This document shows, piece by piece, positions 1 to 9,909 of a stretch of 64,000 bases of DNA. The translations under genes were made by a program, and so were the position numbers. The notes below the pieces were generated by a model that had not been told where the DNA came from, ran no database searches, and worked only from the letters and a program-made list of their open reading frames with translations. Origin of the DNA: Bog-756 sp963777665 (GTDB taxonomy: Bacteria; Actinomycetota; Acidimicrobiia; Acidimicrobiales; RAAP-2). The first letter of the stretch is position 1; each line of letters begins with the position of its first letter. Where the stretch lies: the NCBI GenBank assembly GCA_963777665.1, contig CAVZRJ010000012.1, forward strand, positions 62,001 to 126,000, in the 5' to 3' direction.

Positions 1-1940
1 ATGCCCACGAACCGCTCCGAGACCGCCCAGAAGGCGGACCACCACGGAAGGGCGGCGGTCTGGTGGCGTCCCACGTGGGTGAAGATCTCGATGGAGACGG
101 TGGCCAGCGCGGCGATGCCGATCGCGCCCGCTGCGAGCGCCACGAGGGCCGACCGGAGCGATGAGGCATCGGACGCCGACTGGAACTCGCTGCGGTTGAG
201 CACGAGGAACACCAGGACGCCGATTGCCACCAACGACTCCTCGAAGTCGGCCCCGGCGACGACGTGGAGGAAGATCGTGCCACCGAGCAGGGCCACCGCG
301 ACCCGCCAGGCCCGCCGCTGGCCCCGGAGGATTCCACGTCCGAGCGCGATCAGCGCGATCCCGGCCACAGCCACGAGGGCTCCTGCGGCCACGCTCGCCC
401 GAAGCGGAAGGTACGCCTGGAGCCAGTGGAGACGACCTCGCAGCGGAGGGGTGATGGCGTCGAGCAGGTCGAGGGTCCCGGTCGTAAGGATGGCGGCTGC
501 TCCCCACCGACGAACGCGGCGGGTCCGGCGGTGTGCCTGGCGCAGGTCGGCGGCGGGTGGCCAGGAGGCGCCCACCGGATAGGAGGCGACCAGGGCGGGG
601 TGGAGTGGTGCGACGTGGCGGCCCCTGGTGACCATCCGTTCGAGCCCGCTGGTGGAGGGGAGCTCGTTGTGGGCGAGCAGCAACCGCACGTGCAGCTCGG
701 CGCCGGTTTCGAGCTCCACCCAGCTCACCCGCTGGTCGTGGAGGAAGACCGGTGGGAGACCGAGGCGACTTCGGTGCTCCTCGACCACCTCGGCGGTCGC
801 GCCCACGTTGGCGAAGAAGCCGGCACCCAGATTGGTGAGCTCCGATTGGAAGGTGGCCGCTGAGATCAGCCCGGCGTAGCCGCGACCCACCAGCCTGCGG
901 GCCTCGTCGCGGGCGAGGTCGTTCGCCTCGGCCTCGGCGTGGATGTCGCCGAGCGCGCCACCCCCGAGGATCGACCACATCCGCCGGCTCAGGAGCCCGA
1001 CGACCAGGGCGAGGACCAACAGCACGACAAGGGCGGCGAGCAACGCCACCACGAGCTGGTCGTTGAAGTCGGCTTGGTGGGCGTGGCGAATGGCCCGCGC
1101 CGGAAGCCCCGAGCCGATGTGGCTGAGGACCCAGGGGGTGACCGCCGCCCGCAGGAGCAACGCCACCCCGAAGGGGACGAGCAGCCACCAGGCGTATTTG
1201 CCGAACCGGCGGTAGAGGGTGCGTGAGACCATGAACCTGCTGAGGGTCGAGGGGTCGCTGAGGCGGTGCAGTCCCTCGAGCCACGGCGCGTCGTCCGGGG
1301 CGGACGTGCAGAGATGGCGCCAGTGGCGGCCGGCCGGGGTCGAGTCCGCACCACCGGGCTTGGCGTCGGCAGTCGGCTGGATCCCGGAGATGCCCTCGGG
1401 CATCGGCGATCCGAGGGCGGGGCCGCTCGAATCGGGTTCGACCCGCACCACGCGGGTGCCGGTCGCGGTGTGGAGATGGAGGTCGACCGGGCCGAGCTGC
1501 TCGACACCCATCGCCGCCACCGCCTCCACCGTCTCCGGATCGGTGTCGTATCCCGGCTCGTGGGTGCCGGTCTGGCGGATCACCCGACGGTCGTCCACGG
1601 CGAGGAACCGCCCGAGCGAGCGGGACAGGGACGGGTGGGCCTCCATCGCCCGTCGGGCCTCGGCCACCGGCGAGCCGACGCCGGTCAGGTCGAACAGGTT
1701 GCCGGCCACGATGAGGATGCCGGGCCCGTCCCACACGTCGAGGGCGCGGGCCAACTCGGCGGTGACCGCGATGGTCGAGGGCGAGGCCACCGGGGTCAGC
1801 AACAGGTCGCTCACCACCATGACCCTTCGGCCGAGCGGGACGTCGACCTGTGTGCCCCCCGGCTGGACCACCACGGCGGTCTGCCCGCGGTCAAACGGAG
1901 GCTCGAGGCCCACCTCGTCCGACGGTTGGGTGGTGGTCAC
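1..1940 (-). CDS. MprF-like membrane protein with degenerate metallophosphoesterase domain (partial)
   Basis: The frame is open from a GTG at 1940 (GGTGGGG ribosome site just upstream) to the window edge, so the C-terminus is missing. Residues about 35-170 look like a calcineurin-type phosphoesterase fold, but the metal-binding motifs have decayed (VVSDLLL for SDLHL, GNLFD for GDLFD, GTHE for GNHD). A membrane region follows (WWLLVPFGVALLL, then LVVALLAALVVLLVLALVVG). After it comes a block typical of the flippase half of lysyl-phosphatidylglycerol synthases: paired arginines, an LPL loop, GRGILRGQRRAWRVA and a HVVAGADFEES stretch. The missing end probably carries the DUF2156 aminoacyl transferase domain that adds lysine to phosphatidylglycerol. 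Family assignment is by pattern recognition; function is inferred. Confidence 0.7.
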   Translation of the reverse strand, partial: MTTTQPSDEVGLEPPFDRGQTAVVVQPGGTQVDVPLGRRVMVVSDLLLTPVASPSTIAVTAELARALDVWDGPGILIVAGNLFDLTGVGSPVAEARRAMEAHPSLSRSLGRFLAVDDRRVIRQTGTHEPGYDTDPETVEAVAAMGVEQLGPVDLHLHTATGTRVVRVEPDSSGPALGSPMPEGISGIQPTADAKPGGADSTPAGRHWRHLCTSAPDDAPWLEGLHRLSDPSTLSRFMVSRTLYRRFGKYAWWLLVPFGVALLLRAAVTPWVLSHIGSGLPARAIRHAHQADFNDQLVVALLAALVVLLVLALVVGLLSRRMWSILGGGALGDIHAEAEANDLARDEARRLVGRGYAGLISAATFQSELTNLGAGFFANVGATAEVVEEHRSRLGLPPVFLHDQRVSWVELETGAELHVRLLLAHNELPSTSGLERMVTRGRHVAPLHPALVASYPVGASWPPAADLRQAHRRTRRVRRWGAAAILTTGTLDLLDAITPPLRGRLHWLQAYLPLRASVAAGALVAVAGIALIALGRGILRGQRRAWRVAVALLGGTIFLHVVAGADFEESLVAIGVLVFLVLNRSEFQSASDASSLRSALVALAAGAIGIAALATVSIEIFTHVGRHQTAALPWWSAFWAVSERFVG

Positions 1941-2102
1941 AGCCCCACCATCCTAAAGGGCACCCGGCGTTAGGCTGAGGCACGCCATGGGGTCGTGGAC
2001 CTCGATGGCGTGGGAGGGTCCCAGTGCCGCCGAGCGGGACCGACCGGACCGGACAAAACCGCAGGTGTCCGCAGTAATCGGCAGCGAAGGGATGGGGGAG
2101 CG

Positions 2103-4142
2103 ATGGGCGAGGACCGGACAGGCGGAGGCGCGGCGGGGGGCACCGGCCCGTCCGAGCCGACCATCGAGGACTACCTGGTCGAGGAGCGGGTCTTCCCCCC
2201 GTCGGACGAGTTCCGGGCCAGCGCCGTGGTTGCCGACCCGGGACTCTACGACGAGGCGGCCGCCCTCGGCCCGGAATTCTGGGCGCGCCAGGCAGGCGCG
2301 CTCGACTGGTTCCGGCCCTGGGACAGCGTCCTCCAATGGGACCTCCCCTTCGCCCGCTGGTTCGACGGGGGGACCCTCAACGTGTCCTACAACTGCCTCG
2401 ACCGCCACGTGGCTGCCGGACACGGCGACAAGGTGGCATTCCACTGGGAAGGTGAGCCCGGCGACACCCGGACGGTCACCTACAGCCAGCTCCTGCTCGA
2501 GGTGTCCCGCTTCGCGAACGTCCTGCGCGGCCTCGGGGTGGCCCGTGGGGATCGGGTCGCGATCTACATGCCGATGGTCCCGGAGCTTCCGGTGGCCATG
2601 TTGGCCTGCACACGCATCGGCGCGGTCCACTCGGTGGTGTTCGGCGGTTTTTCTGCCGAGGCGTTGCGCGACCGCATCCTGGATGCCCGGGCCCGCGTGG
2701 TCGTCACCGCCGACGGCGGCTGGCGACGGGGCCAGCCGGTGCCCCTCAAGCCGAACGTGGACCGCGCCGTGTCCGAGTCGGACTGCGTCGACCATGTCGT
2801 CGTGACCCGCCGCATCGGCGCCGCCGCCGACCCGGCCGGTGCGCAGATGGCGGCCGGGCGTGACCACTGGTGGCACGAGCTCATGAGCGGTGACGACGAC
2901 GCCGCCGGTGGAGCGCCGTCGGACACCTGCCCACCCGAGCACATGGACTCCGAGGACCTGCTCTTCCTCCTCTACACCTCGGGCACCACCGCCGCGCCGA
3001 AGGGCATCATGCACACGACCGGGGGCTACCTGACCCAGGTGGCCTACACCCACCGGGCCGTCTTCGACCTCCGACCCGATCGCGACGTCTACTGGTGCGC
3101 GGCCGACATCGGGTGGGTGACCGGTCACAGTTACATCGTCTACGGACCGCTGGCCAACGGAGCCACCTCGGTCATGTACGAGGGCACGCCCGATTTCCCG
3201 GCGCGCGACCGGTGGTGGTCGATCATCGAACGGTACGGGGTGAGCATCCTCTACTGCGCACCGACCGCCATCCGCACCTTCATGAAATGGGGCGCCACAG
3301 AGCCCGCCGGCCACGACCTGAGCAGCCTCCGCCTCCTCGGCTCGGTGGGCGAGCCGATCAATCCCGAGGCGTGGATCTGGTACTCGACCCACATCGGGGG
3401 CGATCGCTGCCCGGTCGTCGACACCTGGTGGCAGACCGAGACGGGGGCGATCATGATCTCCCCCCTGCCCGGTATCACCGCCACCAAACCGGGTTCGGCC
3501 ACCTTCCCCCTGCCCGGCATCCACGTCGAGCTCGTGGACGAGCAGGGGGAGCGGATCGAACGGGGCGGTGGCTACCTCGTCCTGACCGAGCCGTGGCCGT
3601 CGATGTTGCGCGGCATCTACGGCGACCCCGAGCGCTACCGGGACACCTACTGGAGCCGGTTCGCGGGCAGGTACTTCGCGGGGGACGGCGCCAAGCTCGA
3701 CGACGACGGCTACCTCTGGCTGCTCGGCCGGGTCGACGACGTGATGAACGTCTCGGGCCATCGCATCTCCACCACCGAGGTCGAGTCGGCCCTGGTCGAT
3801 CACCCCCTGGTCGCAGAATCTGCCGTGGTCGGAGCGCTCGACCCGACCACCGGGCAGTCGATCGTGGCGTTCGTCACGCTCGTGGGCGACGCGGGCGAGC
3901 CGAGCGACGCCCGCGGACAGGAACTGCGCGCCCATGTGGCGGCCAAGATCGGACCCATCGCCCGTCCGAAGACGGTCGTCTTCACAGACGAACTGCCGAA
4001 GACCCGCAGTGGCAAGATCATGCGCCGCCTGCTGCGCGACGTGGCCGAGGGCCGGGTCCTGGGCGACACCACCACCCTGGCCGACGCGGCGGTGGTCGAG
4101 GAGATCCGTCGGTTGGCAGCGGCGTCCCCGGGCGAGGAGTGA
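2103..4142 (+). CDS. acs: acetyl-CoA synthetase (AMP-forming)
   Basis: This 679-residue protein, the usual length for Acs, activates acetate (or propionate) to the CoA thioester through an acyl-adenylate. Visible motifs are the N-terminal linker block ending in SYNCLDRH, the P-loop YTSGTTAAPKG, the acetate-pocket/A5 segment DTWWQTETGA, the hinge region GRVDDVMNVSGHR and the C-terminal PKTRSGKIMRR, whose lysine is the catalytic and regulatory acetylation site. I chose the ATG at 2103 because GGGGGAG sits directly upstream (2094-2100); an in-frame ATG at 1995 would add 36 low-complexity residues that lack family similarity. The HAD gene follows after 5 bases and is probably co-transcribed. Confidence 0.95.
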   Translation: MGEDRTGGGAAGGTGPSEPTIEDYLVEERVFPPSDEFRASAVVADPGLYDEAAALGPEFWARQAGALDWFRPWDSVLQWDLPFARWFDGGTLNVSYNCLDRHVAAGHGDKVAFHWEGEPGDTRTVTYSQLLLEVSRFANVLRGLGVARGDRVAIYMPMVPELPVAMLACTRIGAVHSVVFGGFSAEALRDRILDARARVVVTADGGWRRGQPVPLKPNVDRAVSESDCVDHVVVTRRIGAAADPAGAQMAAGRDHWWHELMSGDDDAAGGAPSDTCPPEHMDSEDLLFLLYTSGTTAAPKGIMHTTGGYLTQVAYTHRAVFDLRPDRDVYWCAADIGWVTGHSYIVYGPLANGATSVMYEGTPDFPARDRWWSIIERYGVSILYCAPTAIRTFMKWGATEPAGHDLSSLRLLGSVGEPINPEAWIWYSTHIGGDRCPVVDTWWQTETGAIMISPLPGITATKPGSATFPLPGIHVELVDEQGERIERGGGYLVLTEPWPSMLRGIYGDPERYRDTYWSRFAGRYFAGDGAKLDDDGYLWLLGRVDDVMNVSGHRISTTEVESALVDHPLVAESAVVGALDPTTGQSIVAFVTLVGDAGEPSDARGQELRAHVAAKIGPIARPKTVVFTDELPKTRSGKIMRRLLRDVAEGRVLGDTTTLADAAVVEEIRRLAAASPGEE

Positions 4143-4147
4143 GCCCG

Positions 4148-4636
4148 ATGGACGATCCCCCGAACTGGGCCTGGCACCACGCGCGGATCGAGACTCCCGG
4201 TGAGGCGGTCGTGTTCGACGTGGACGGCGTCCTGTCGGACGCGGTCGGCCGGCAGCACTTCATCGAGCGTGGCCGACGCGACTGGGACCGGTTCTTCGAC
4301 GCTTGTGGCGACGATCCGGTGGTCGAGGAGCTGGCACGGGTGCTCGAACTGCTCGACCGGCGGCTCCAGGTGATCCTGCTGACCGGCCGCCCGATGCGGG
4401 TCCAACCGCAGACGCTCGCATGGCTGGAGCGGTACGGCCTGCGCTGGGACCTCCTGGTCATGCGCTCGCGTGGCGACTACTCGCAGGTGACCTGGTTCAA
4501 GCGCGACACGGTGGACGAGCTGCGCGCCTTCGGCTTCGACCTGCGGCTGGCATTCGAAGACGACCCGAACAACTTCGCCATGTTCCACGCCGAGGGGATC
4601 CCCTGCGTGTACATCCACTCGGGCTACTACGAGTAG
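4148..4636 (+). CDS. HAD-superfamily phosphatase, polynucleotide kinase 3'-phosphatase-like
   Basis: A 162-residue HAD fold. Motif I is VFDVDGVLSD (nucleophile and acid/base aspartates), motif II is ILLTGRP (threonine), and the late aspartates appear in AFEDDPNNF. The small cap and the LLTGRP...YGL..D.L.MR pattern resemble the phosphatase half of T4 polynucleotide kinase and the acid-phosphatase class B group, so a nucleotide or nucleic-acid 3'-phosphate is a possible substrate; this is inferred. It begins 5 bases after acs, and its last 10 bases overlap the 3' end of the convergent lnt gene. Confidence 0.8.
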   Translation: MDDPPNWAWHHARIETPGEAVVFDVDGVLSDAVGRQHFIERGRRDWDRFFDACGDDPVVEELARVLELLDRRLQVILLTGRPMRVQPQTLAWLERYGLRWDLLVMRSRGDYSQVTWFKRDTVDELRAFGFDLRLAFEDDPNNFAMFHAEGIPCVYIHSGYYE

Positions 4637-6362
4637 CCACCGCGCCGTCCGGGGCGGTCACGCCGGCCTGCGAGCAACCAGCCGCAGGCGAGGCCGAGCA
4701 GCGAGACGATCAGGACCGGCGTGTCTCCGAAGCGGACGAACAGGGTGAGCCCGACCCGCCGGCCGAGGACTGCCGGGATCACCTGGCGGGCGCCGAGCAC
4801 CGATCGGCGGAGGAGGGTGCCGCGGTTGGTGATCACCGCGCTGTACCCGGTGGGTGCGGCCTGGAGCAGGTCGCGGCCCTGGGTGACGGCCTGGACCTCG
4901 GCGGCCGCGATCTCCTGGGTGGGCACCTGGGACGTCGCGTACGACGAGGTGTTGGTCGGGACGATCAACACCTGGGCGCCGGCCGACACCGAGGCGCGGC
5001 CGCGGTCCGCGTAGAAGACCTCGTAGGAGATCATCGTCCCGAGGGGCCCGGCCGGTGTGGTCAGCAGTCCGGTCCCGGTGCCGGGCACCGCGTCGAGCGG
5101 CACCGACGAGAGGCTGCCGAGGTGGGAGACGAAGCTCCGGTACGGGACGTACTCGCCGAAGGGGACACGGTGGACCTTTTCGTACCGGTCGACCAGCGCG
5201 CCGTCCGGTCCGAACGCCACGGCCTCGTTGCGGAAGGCGGTCGCCGAGATCGTCTCGGTCACCCCGACGACCAGGGTCGACCCGAGGCGTCGGGCCAGGT
5301 CTGCGAGAGCGGACTCCTCCGGTGAGTCGGTGAGGGGGACGGCGAGCGACACCACGTCCTCGGGCCAGAGGACCAGACGCGGGGATGCACCGTGGTCGTG
5401 GCCTTCGAGCTCACCGGTGGCGGCGAACTGGGCGGACAGCACGCGTGCCGGGTCGACCTGTGACTTGCTGAAGCCGCGCACACCGCCGCCCTGCACCGCT
5501 ACCGCGGTGATCACCCCGATCGAGGGGCCGCCGTCGGGCGAATGATCGGCGCCCACCCCGAGGGTGCAGAGCAGAGCGAGCGCGAGCGTGCCGACGAGGG
5601 CGGTGGCGCCGTGGCCGGCCACCGCCTCCCGCAACGGGCCGGAGCGGGGACCGGCCCCGGGGGCGGGGAGCGTCCCGATCTCGGGGCCGGCCCGGGAGAA
5701 TCGCGGGCGCGCCGCCGGTCGCGCAGCGTGCGGCCGGCGGCCGAGCCGAGGGCGCCGAGCCCGACCCCCCCGAGGTAGACCGCGAAGGTGAGGACGAGGG
5801 GGCCACCGATCCGGCCAATACCGAGGAACGGTCCGTCGGCCTGGCCGAGGAAGACACCCCCGAGGGGCAGCCCACCGAAGGGCCAGGTCTGGCGCGCCGC
5901 CTCGGCAAGGGTCATCGCCGCCGGGAAGGCGAGGGCGCGGGCGGCGACCGGCCCGGCAGGGACCGCGAGACAGGCCACGGCCACGAATCCTGCCTCGAGG
6001 GCGATCAGCACCACGGCCCCCGCGAGGGTGAACGAGCGGACCCACATGAGTCCCGGCACGTAGCAGCCGAGCCCGGCCAGCCAGCCGGCCCAGAGCCGGG
6101 TCCGCGCACGGAGGCCACCGAGCCGCCACCAGAGCACCGCCGCGGCCGGGAAGGCCAGGCCCCACCACCCCCACGGGGGGAGTGAGAGGGCGAGCCCGAC
6201 CCCCGAGGCCAGTGCAGGGACAGCAACCCGGCCGCGGCCCGGGGTCACGATCGACGTCCGCCGGTGGGTCATCCACACCCGTGACGGGCGCCACGGCGGC
6301 GGAGCCGCCTCCGCGCTGGTCGTGCCAACGGGTGCACCGGTCGCCGGCGGAGCCTGGTTCAT
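4627..6362 (-). CDS. lnt: apolipoprotein N-acyltransferase (frame interrupted)
   Basis: Lnt adds the third acyl chain to lipoproteins at the outer face of the membrane. The ATG at 6362 overlaps the hemY stop (ATGA). The N-terminal half (about 6362-5720) reads as several membrane helices, for example ALASGVGLALSLPPWGWWG. The C-terminal nitrilase domain lies in another frame from about 5640 on, so one base is missing in the GC-rich run near 5640-5720. Catalytic Glu (LWPED, about 5360) and Lys (YEKVHRVPFGEYVP, about 5180) are present. The nucleophile position reads ISYEV (codon TCC, about 5030) where the family normally has ICYE or similar, so serine replaces cysteine. The interruption could be a sequencing error; the serine could be a lineage variant. 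Confidence 0.85.
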
Positions 6363-7874
6363 CCCCCGTCGGCGCGCGCGCCGGACCGCGCCGACCGCCG
6401 GTCGAGCGAGTCGAGCACCGCCACCGCCGCCGCACGTCCGCTCGCGACGCACGCCGGGATGCCGACGCCGCGGTACGGGGCCCCCGCCACTGCCAGGCCC
6501 GGCAACTCGGCCACCGACCGCTCGATCTGGGCCACGCGCAGCAGGTGTCCGACCGCGTACTGGGGGAACGCCTGCTCCCAGCGGGTGACCATCCACTCAG
6601 CGGGACCTCCGGAGATGTTCAGCATGCGGGACAGCTCGGCGAATGCGGCCGCGGTGAGCTCAGCGTCGTCGAGCGCGTCTGCCCGGAGGTCGCCACGGCG
6701 CCCGACCGAGAGTCGGACGAGCTCTTCACCCGGCCGTGCGAGCCCCGGCCACTTGCGCCCGAGATACGTGCAGCCGGTGATGAGGGCCGGTCCGCCGGTC
6801 ACGGTCGAGGTCCGGGGGACCAGGAATCCGGTGCCGCGGAGGGTGGACCCGATGCGAGCACTCGGCACCGTGAGGGTGATCACCGCTACCGACGAGTACT
6901 CGATGCCGTCGAGCAGTCCGGCCGCGAGCGGGGCGTGCGCGGCGAGCAGCCCGGCCGTCTCCCCGGCGGGCACGGCCAGCACCACCCCATCGACTGCGAG
7001 GACCCGCCGGTCGTCGCCGAGGGTGAGCTCCCAGTTCGGGCTTCCCTCCCTGTCGGGCCGGGCACGTTCGAGGGAACCGACCCGCGCCCCGGCGCCGAGC
7101 GCGACGCCCCGCGCCGCCGAGCGCGTCGACCAGCTCCGTCGCCAGGCGGGCCGTGCCACCCTCCAGCGACCAGAAGAGCGGCGTGGGTGCGCCGGGGTCG
7201 GGAGGCACGGCCGGGGCTGCACTCCGCGACCTGCCGAGCCGGCGCATGAGGCTGCCGGGCTGGCAGTCGGCGGCCAGGAGGAGCGGGGAGGTCGCCGCGG
7301 CACTGAGATCGTCGACTCCCCCGGCGTGGATTCCCCCGACGAGCGGGTCGGTCAGCCGTTCCACCACCTCGTGTCCCAGCCGGGCTCGCACGATCTCCCC
7401 GACCGCGCGATCACCGGAGACTCCCCGGACCGCCCGGTGCGGGCGGACCAGGTCGAGCCCGGCGCGGACTGCCCCGCCGGTCGAGAGGATGCCGGACCGT
7501 GCCAGTGGCCACCACCGAGTCGGGACGCCCAGGATCTGGCCCTCGGGCATCGGCCGGAGACGGCCGCGCACCCAGAGGTCGGCCCCCTCGGCGGCGACAG
7601 GGACCAGCCGGTCGGTGATCCCGAGCTCGGCGACGAGCTCGGTGGCCTCGGGACGCCGGCCCAGGAAGGCGTCCGCGGCGAGGTCGACGGTCCGTCCGCG
7701 GAACTCGGTCGCGTGCAGCTTGCCGCCCCACCGGCCACCGGCCTCGAGCACATGGACCTCGGGACGCTTGCCGCCCCGGGCGTCCCGAACCAGTTCCCAG
7801 GCCGCGGCCAGCCCGGCGATACCGCCGCCGACGACGGCCACCACGGGCGGTGCGTCAGGCCGGGCCGGGGTCAC
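6359..7874 (-). CDS. hemY: protoporphyrinogen/coproporphyrinogen III oxidase (frame interrupted)
   Basis: HemY (CgoX in Gram-positive bacteria) is the FAD enzyme that aromatises coproporphyrinogen III to coproporphyrin III. The dinucleotide motif VVGGGIAGLAAAWEL is at residues 14-28, followed by EAGGRWGGKLHA; the C-terminal FAD segment GVGIPACVASGRAAA is near the end. The GTG at 7874 overlaps the hemH stop (GTGA). The first 260 or so codons and the rest lie in different frames: near 7105-7125, in a GCGGCGCGGGG run, one base is extra. Both halves are well conserved, so a sequencing error is more likely than decay of a haem gene. It is the third gene of the minus-strand haem operon hemE-hemH-hemY-lnt. 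Confidence 0.9.
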
Positions 7875-8833
7875 CGGACGACTGCCGGCACGGCGTCTCG
7901 CACCACGCCGGCCAGCATGTCCAGAAAGGCGGGGTCGTCGTTGAGGGAGGCGGTCCTCGCGAACGCCACCCCTGCCGACCGGGCCCGGTCCCGCGCCTCG
8001 ATGTCGAGGTCGTAGAGGACCTCGAGGTGGTCCGAGACGAAGCCGACCGGGCAGACCACGACCGCCGTGGCCCCTTCGGCAGCCACCCGCCCGATCTCGG
8101 TCAGCAGGTCGGGCCCGATCCACGGGTCGGCTGTGCGCCCGGCGCTCTGGAAGGCCACCCCCCAGGTCGTCGCGGGGTCGGCCTCCAGACCGAGCAGCAG
8201 TGCCACGTCGGACCCCGTTTCGCGCACCTGGTCGGGGTAGGGGTCGCCGGCCGCCACCGCCCGTTCGGGGAGGCTGTGCGCGGTGAAGAACACCGCAGGT
8301 CGTGCCTGCGCCGTGGGGTCGAGGCCGTCGAGCACGGTACGCGTACGCGCTGCCAGGAGGTGCGGAAGGACGGGGTCGCGATGCCAGGAGGGGATCACGA
8401 CGAGCTCGGGTGGGCGGGTCGCCGCGGCGATGGCCTCGCCTGCCCGCCGGAAGTACGCCCCGGACCCGAGCGACGACTGGTGGGGGGTGAGCACGATCCC
8501 GACCACCCGCGTCACCCCGGCGGCGAGCAGCTCGGCCACCCCGTCCTCGATGGTGGGCCGGGCGTGTTTCGCTCCGAAGCGCACGACGAAGCGGCCCGGC
8601 TCGGCCCGCTCGAGCGCGGCGGCCAGGCCCCCGACCTGGCCGCCGGTGCGCTGGGTGAGCGGAGAGACCCCGCCGATGGCCGCGTACCGGCCGACCAGCT
8701 CGTCGAGGAGCTCGGGCGTCGGGGGCCTTCCCCCACGGATCGACGTGTAGAAGGCCTCGATCCCCTCGGGAGTGTCCGGCGTCCCGTGCGCCATGACCAG
8801 GACCCCGACCGGCCGCCCTGCTTGTCCGGTCAT
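7871..8833 (-). CDS. hemH: ferrochelatase (coproporphyrin ferrochelatase type)
   Basis: A 320-residue ferrochelatase that inserts ferrous iron into the porphyrin. In actinobacteria the substrate is coproporphyrin III, so CpfC is the modern name. Visible are the N-terminal VLVMAHGTPDTPEGIEAFYTSI, the conserved histidine in FFTAHSLPERA and the glutamate in CPVGFVSDHLEVLYDLD. The ATG at 8833 overlaps the hemE stop as TGATG; a GTG one codon upstream (8836) is equally possible. The 3' end overlaps hemY by four bases. Tight overlaps along hemE-hemH-hemY indicate one transcript. Confidence 0.93.
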   Translation of the reverse strand: MTGQAGRPVGVLVMAHGTPDTPEGIEAFYTSIRGGRPPTPELLDELVGRYAAIGGVSPLTQRTGGQVGGLAAALERAEPGRFVVRFGAKHARPTIEDGVAELLAAGVTRVVGIVLTPHQSSLGSGAYFRRAGEAIAAATRPPELVVIPSWHRDPVLPHLLAARTRTVLDGLDPTAQARPAVFFTAHSLPERAVAAGDPYPDQVRETGSDVALLLGLEADPATTWGVAFQSAGRTADPWIGPDLLTEIGRVAAEGATAVVVCPVGFVSDHLEVLYDLDIEARDRARSAGVAFARTASLNDDPAFLDMLAGVVRDAVPAVVR

Positions 8834-9909
8834 CACCGGCGCTCCACGCCCGCGCGCCCTTCGGCGTGGACCAGGGTGACCACACGTTCGAGGATCGACG
8901 GGTCCGTCTCGGGCAGGACACCGTGGCCCAAGTTGAAGATGTGCCCGGGAGCGGTGCCGGCTCGTGCAAGGACCTCGCGGGTCTCGGTCGCGGCCACCCC
9001 CCAGCTGCCCAGGCAGAGTGCGGGGTCGAGGTTGCCCTGGACGGTTGTCCCCGGTCCCACCCGGAGACGGGCCTCGTCGAGGGGGACCCGCCAGTCGACG
9101 CCCACGACCGAGGCACCCGCCCCACCCATGAGCCCGAGCAGCTCGCCCGTCCCGACCCCGAAGAGGATGGTCGGGACGCCCGGATGGGAGGCCTCGAGCT
9201 CGGCGAAGAGCCGGCGGGTGGCCGGCAGTACCAGGTCTGCATAGTGACGCGGGGTGAGGATGCCCGCCCAGCTGTCGAAGACCTGCACAGCGGCGGCGCC
9301 CGCGTCGAGTTGCGAGCGCAGCGAGGCCACGGCCATGTCGGTGAGCCGCTCGACGAGCTCGTACCAGAGCGCGGGCTCACCGTGCATGAGCGCCTTGATC
9401 CGGGTGAAGTTCTTCGACGGCCCTCCCTCGACCAGGTAGCTCGCAACGGTGAACGGACCGCCGGCGAACCCGATGAGCGGGACCTCGAGCGACGAGGCCG
9501 CCAGCCCGACCGCCTCGGCGACGTAGGGGGTGTCGAGAGCCGGCTCCAACGGGCGCAGCCGCTGGAGGTCCTCCTTGGAGCGGAACGGCTCGGCCACCAC
9601 CGGGCCCGTCCCGGGGGCGACGTCGACGCCGAACCCGACCGCGGCGGCCGGCACGACGATGTCGGAAAAGAAGATGGCGGCGTCCGTGCCGTAACGCTCG
9701 ACCGGCTGGCGGGTCAGCTCCGCCACCAGGTCCGGGCGGGCGATGGCCTCGAGGATGCTGCCAGGGCCCCGGGCGGCGCGGTACTCGGGAAGGGACCTCC
9801 CGGCCTGGCGCATGAACCAGACGGGGACGTGGGGGACCGGCTGGCCGCGGCAGGCCCGGATGAAGGGCGCGTCCTCGAATCGGTCTGTCGCGGTCGGGCC
9901 TCCGGTCAC
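8833..9909 (-). CDS. hemE: uroporphyrinogen decarboxylase
   Basis: HemE decarboxylates uroporphyrinogen III to coproporphyrinogen III. The 358-residue protein has the family landmarks: PVWFMRQAGRSLPEYR near the start, FFSDIVVPAAAVG with the catalytic aspartate, IGFAGGPFTVASYLVEG, QVFDSWAG and a terminal FNLGHGVLPETDP. I start at GTG 9909 (protein VTGGPTATDRF), because the in-frame extension upstream is arginine-rich noise. It is the first gene of the haem operon; the roughly 200 bases between it and the divergent helD gene must hold both promoters. Confidence 0.95.
   Translation of the reverse strand: MTGGPTATDRFEDAPFIRACRGQPVPHVPVWFMRQAGRSLPEYRAARGPGSILEAIARPDLVAELTRQPVERYGTDAAIFFSDIVVPAAAVGFGVDVAPGTGPVVAEPFRSKEDLQRLRPLEPALDTPYVAEAVGLAASSLEVPLIGFAGGPFTVASYLVEGGPSKNFTRIKALMHGEPALWYELVERLTDMAVASLRSQLDAGAAAVQVFDSWAGILTPRHYADLVLPATRRLFAELEASHPGVPTILFGVGTGELLGLMGGAGASVVGVDWRVPLDEARLRVGPGTTVQGNLDPALCLGSWGVAATETREVLARAGTAPGHIFNLGHGVLPETDPSILERVVTLVHAEGRAGVERR

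Noticed and set aside
1953..3935. Long open frame on the minus strand across acs
   Set aside because: It is opposite a clear acetyl-CoA synthetase, has no recognisable domain, and is rich in Arg, Gly, Val and His as expected for an antisense frame in GC-rich DNA.
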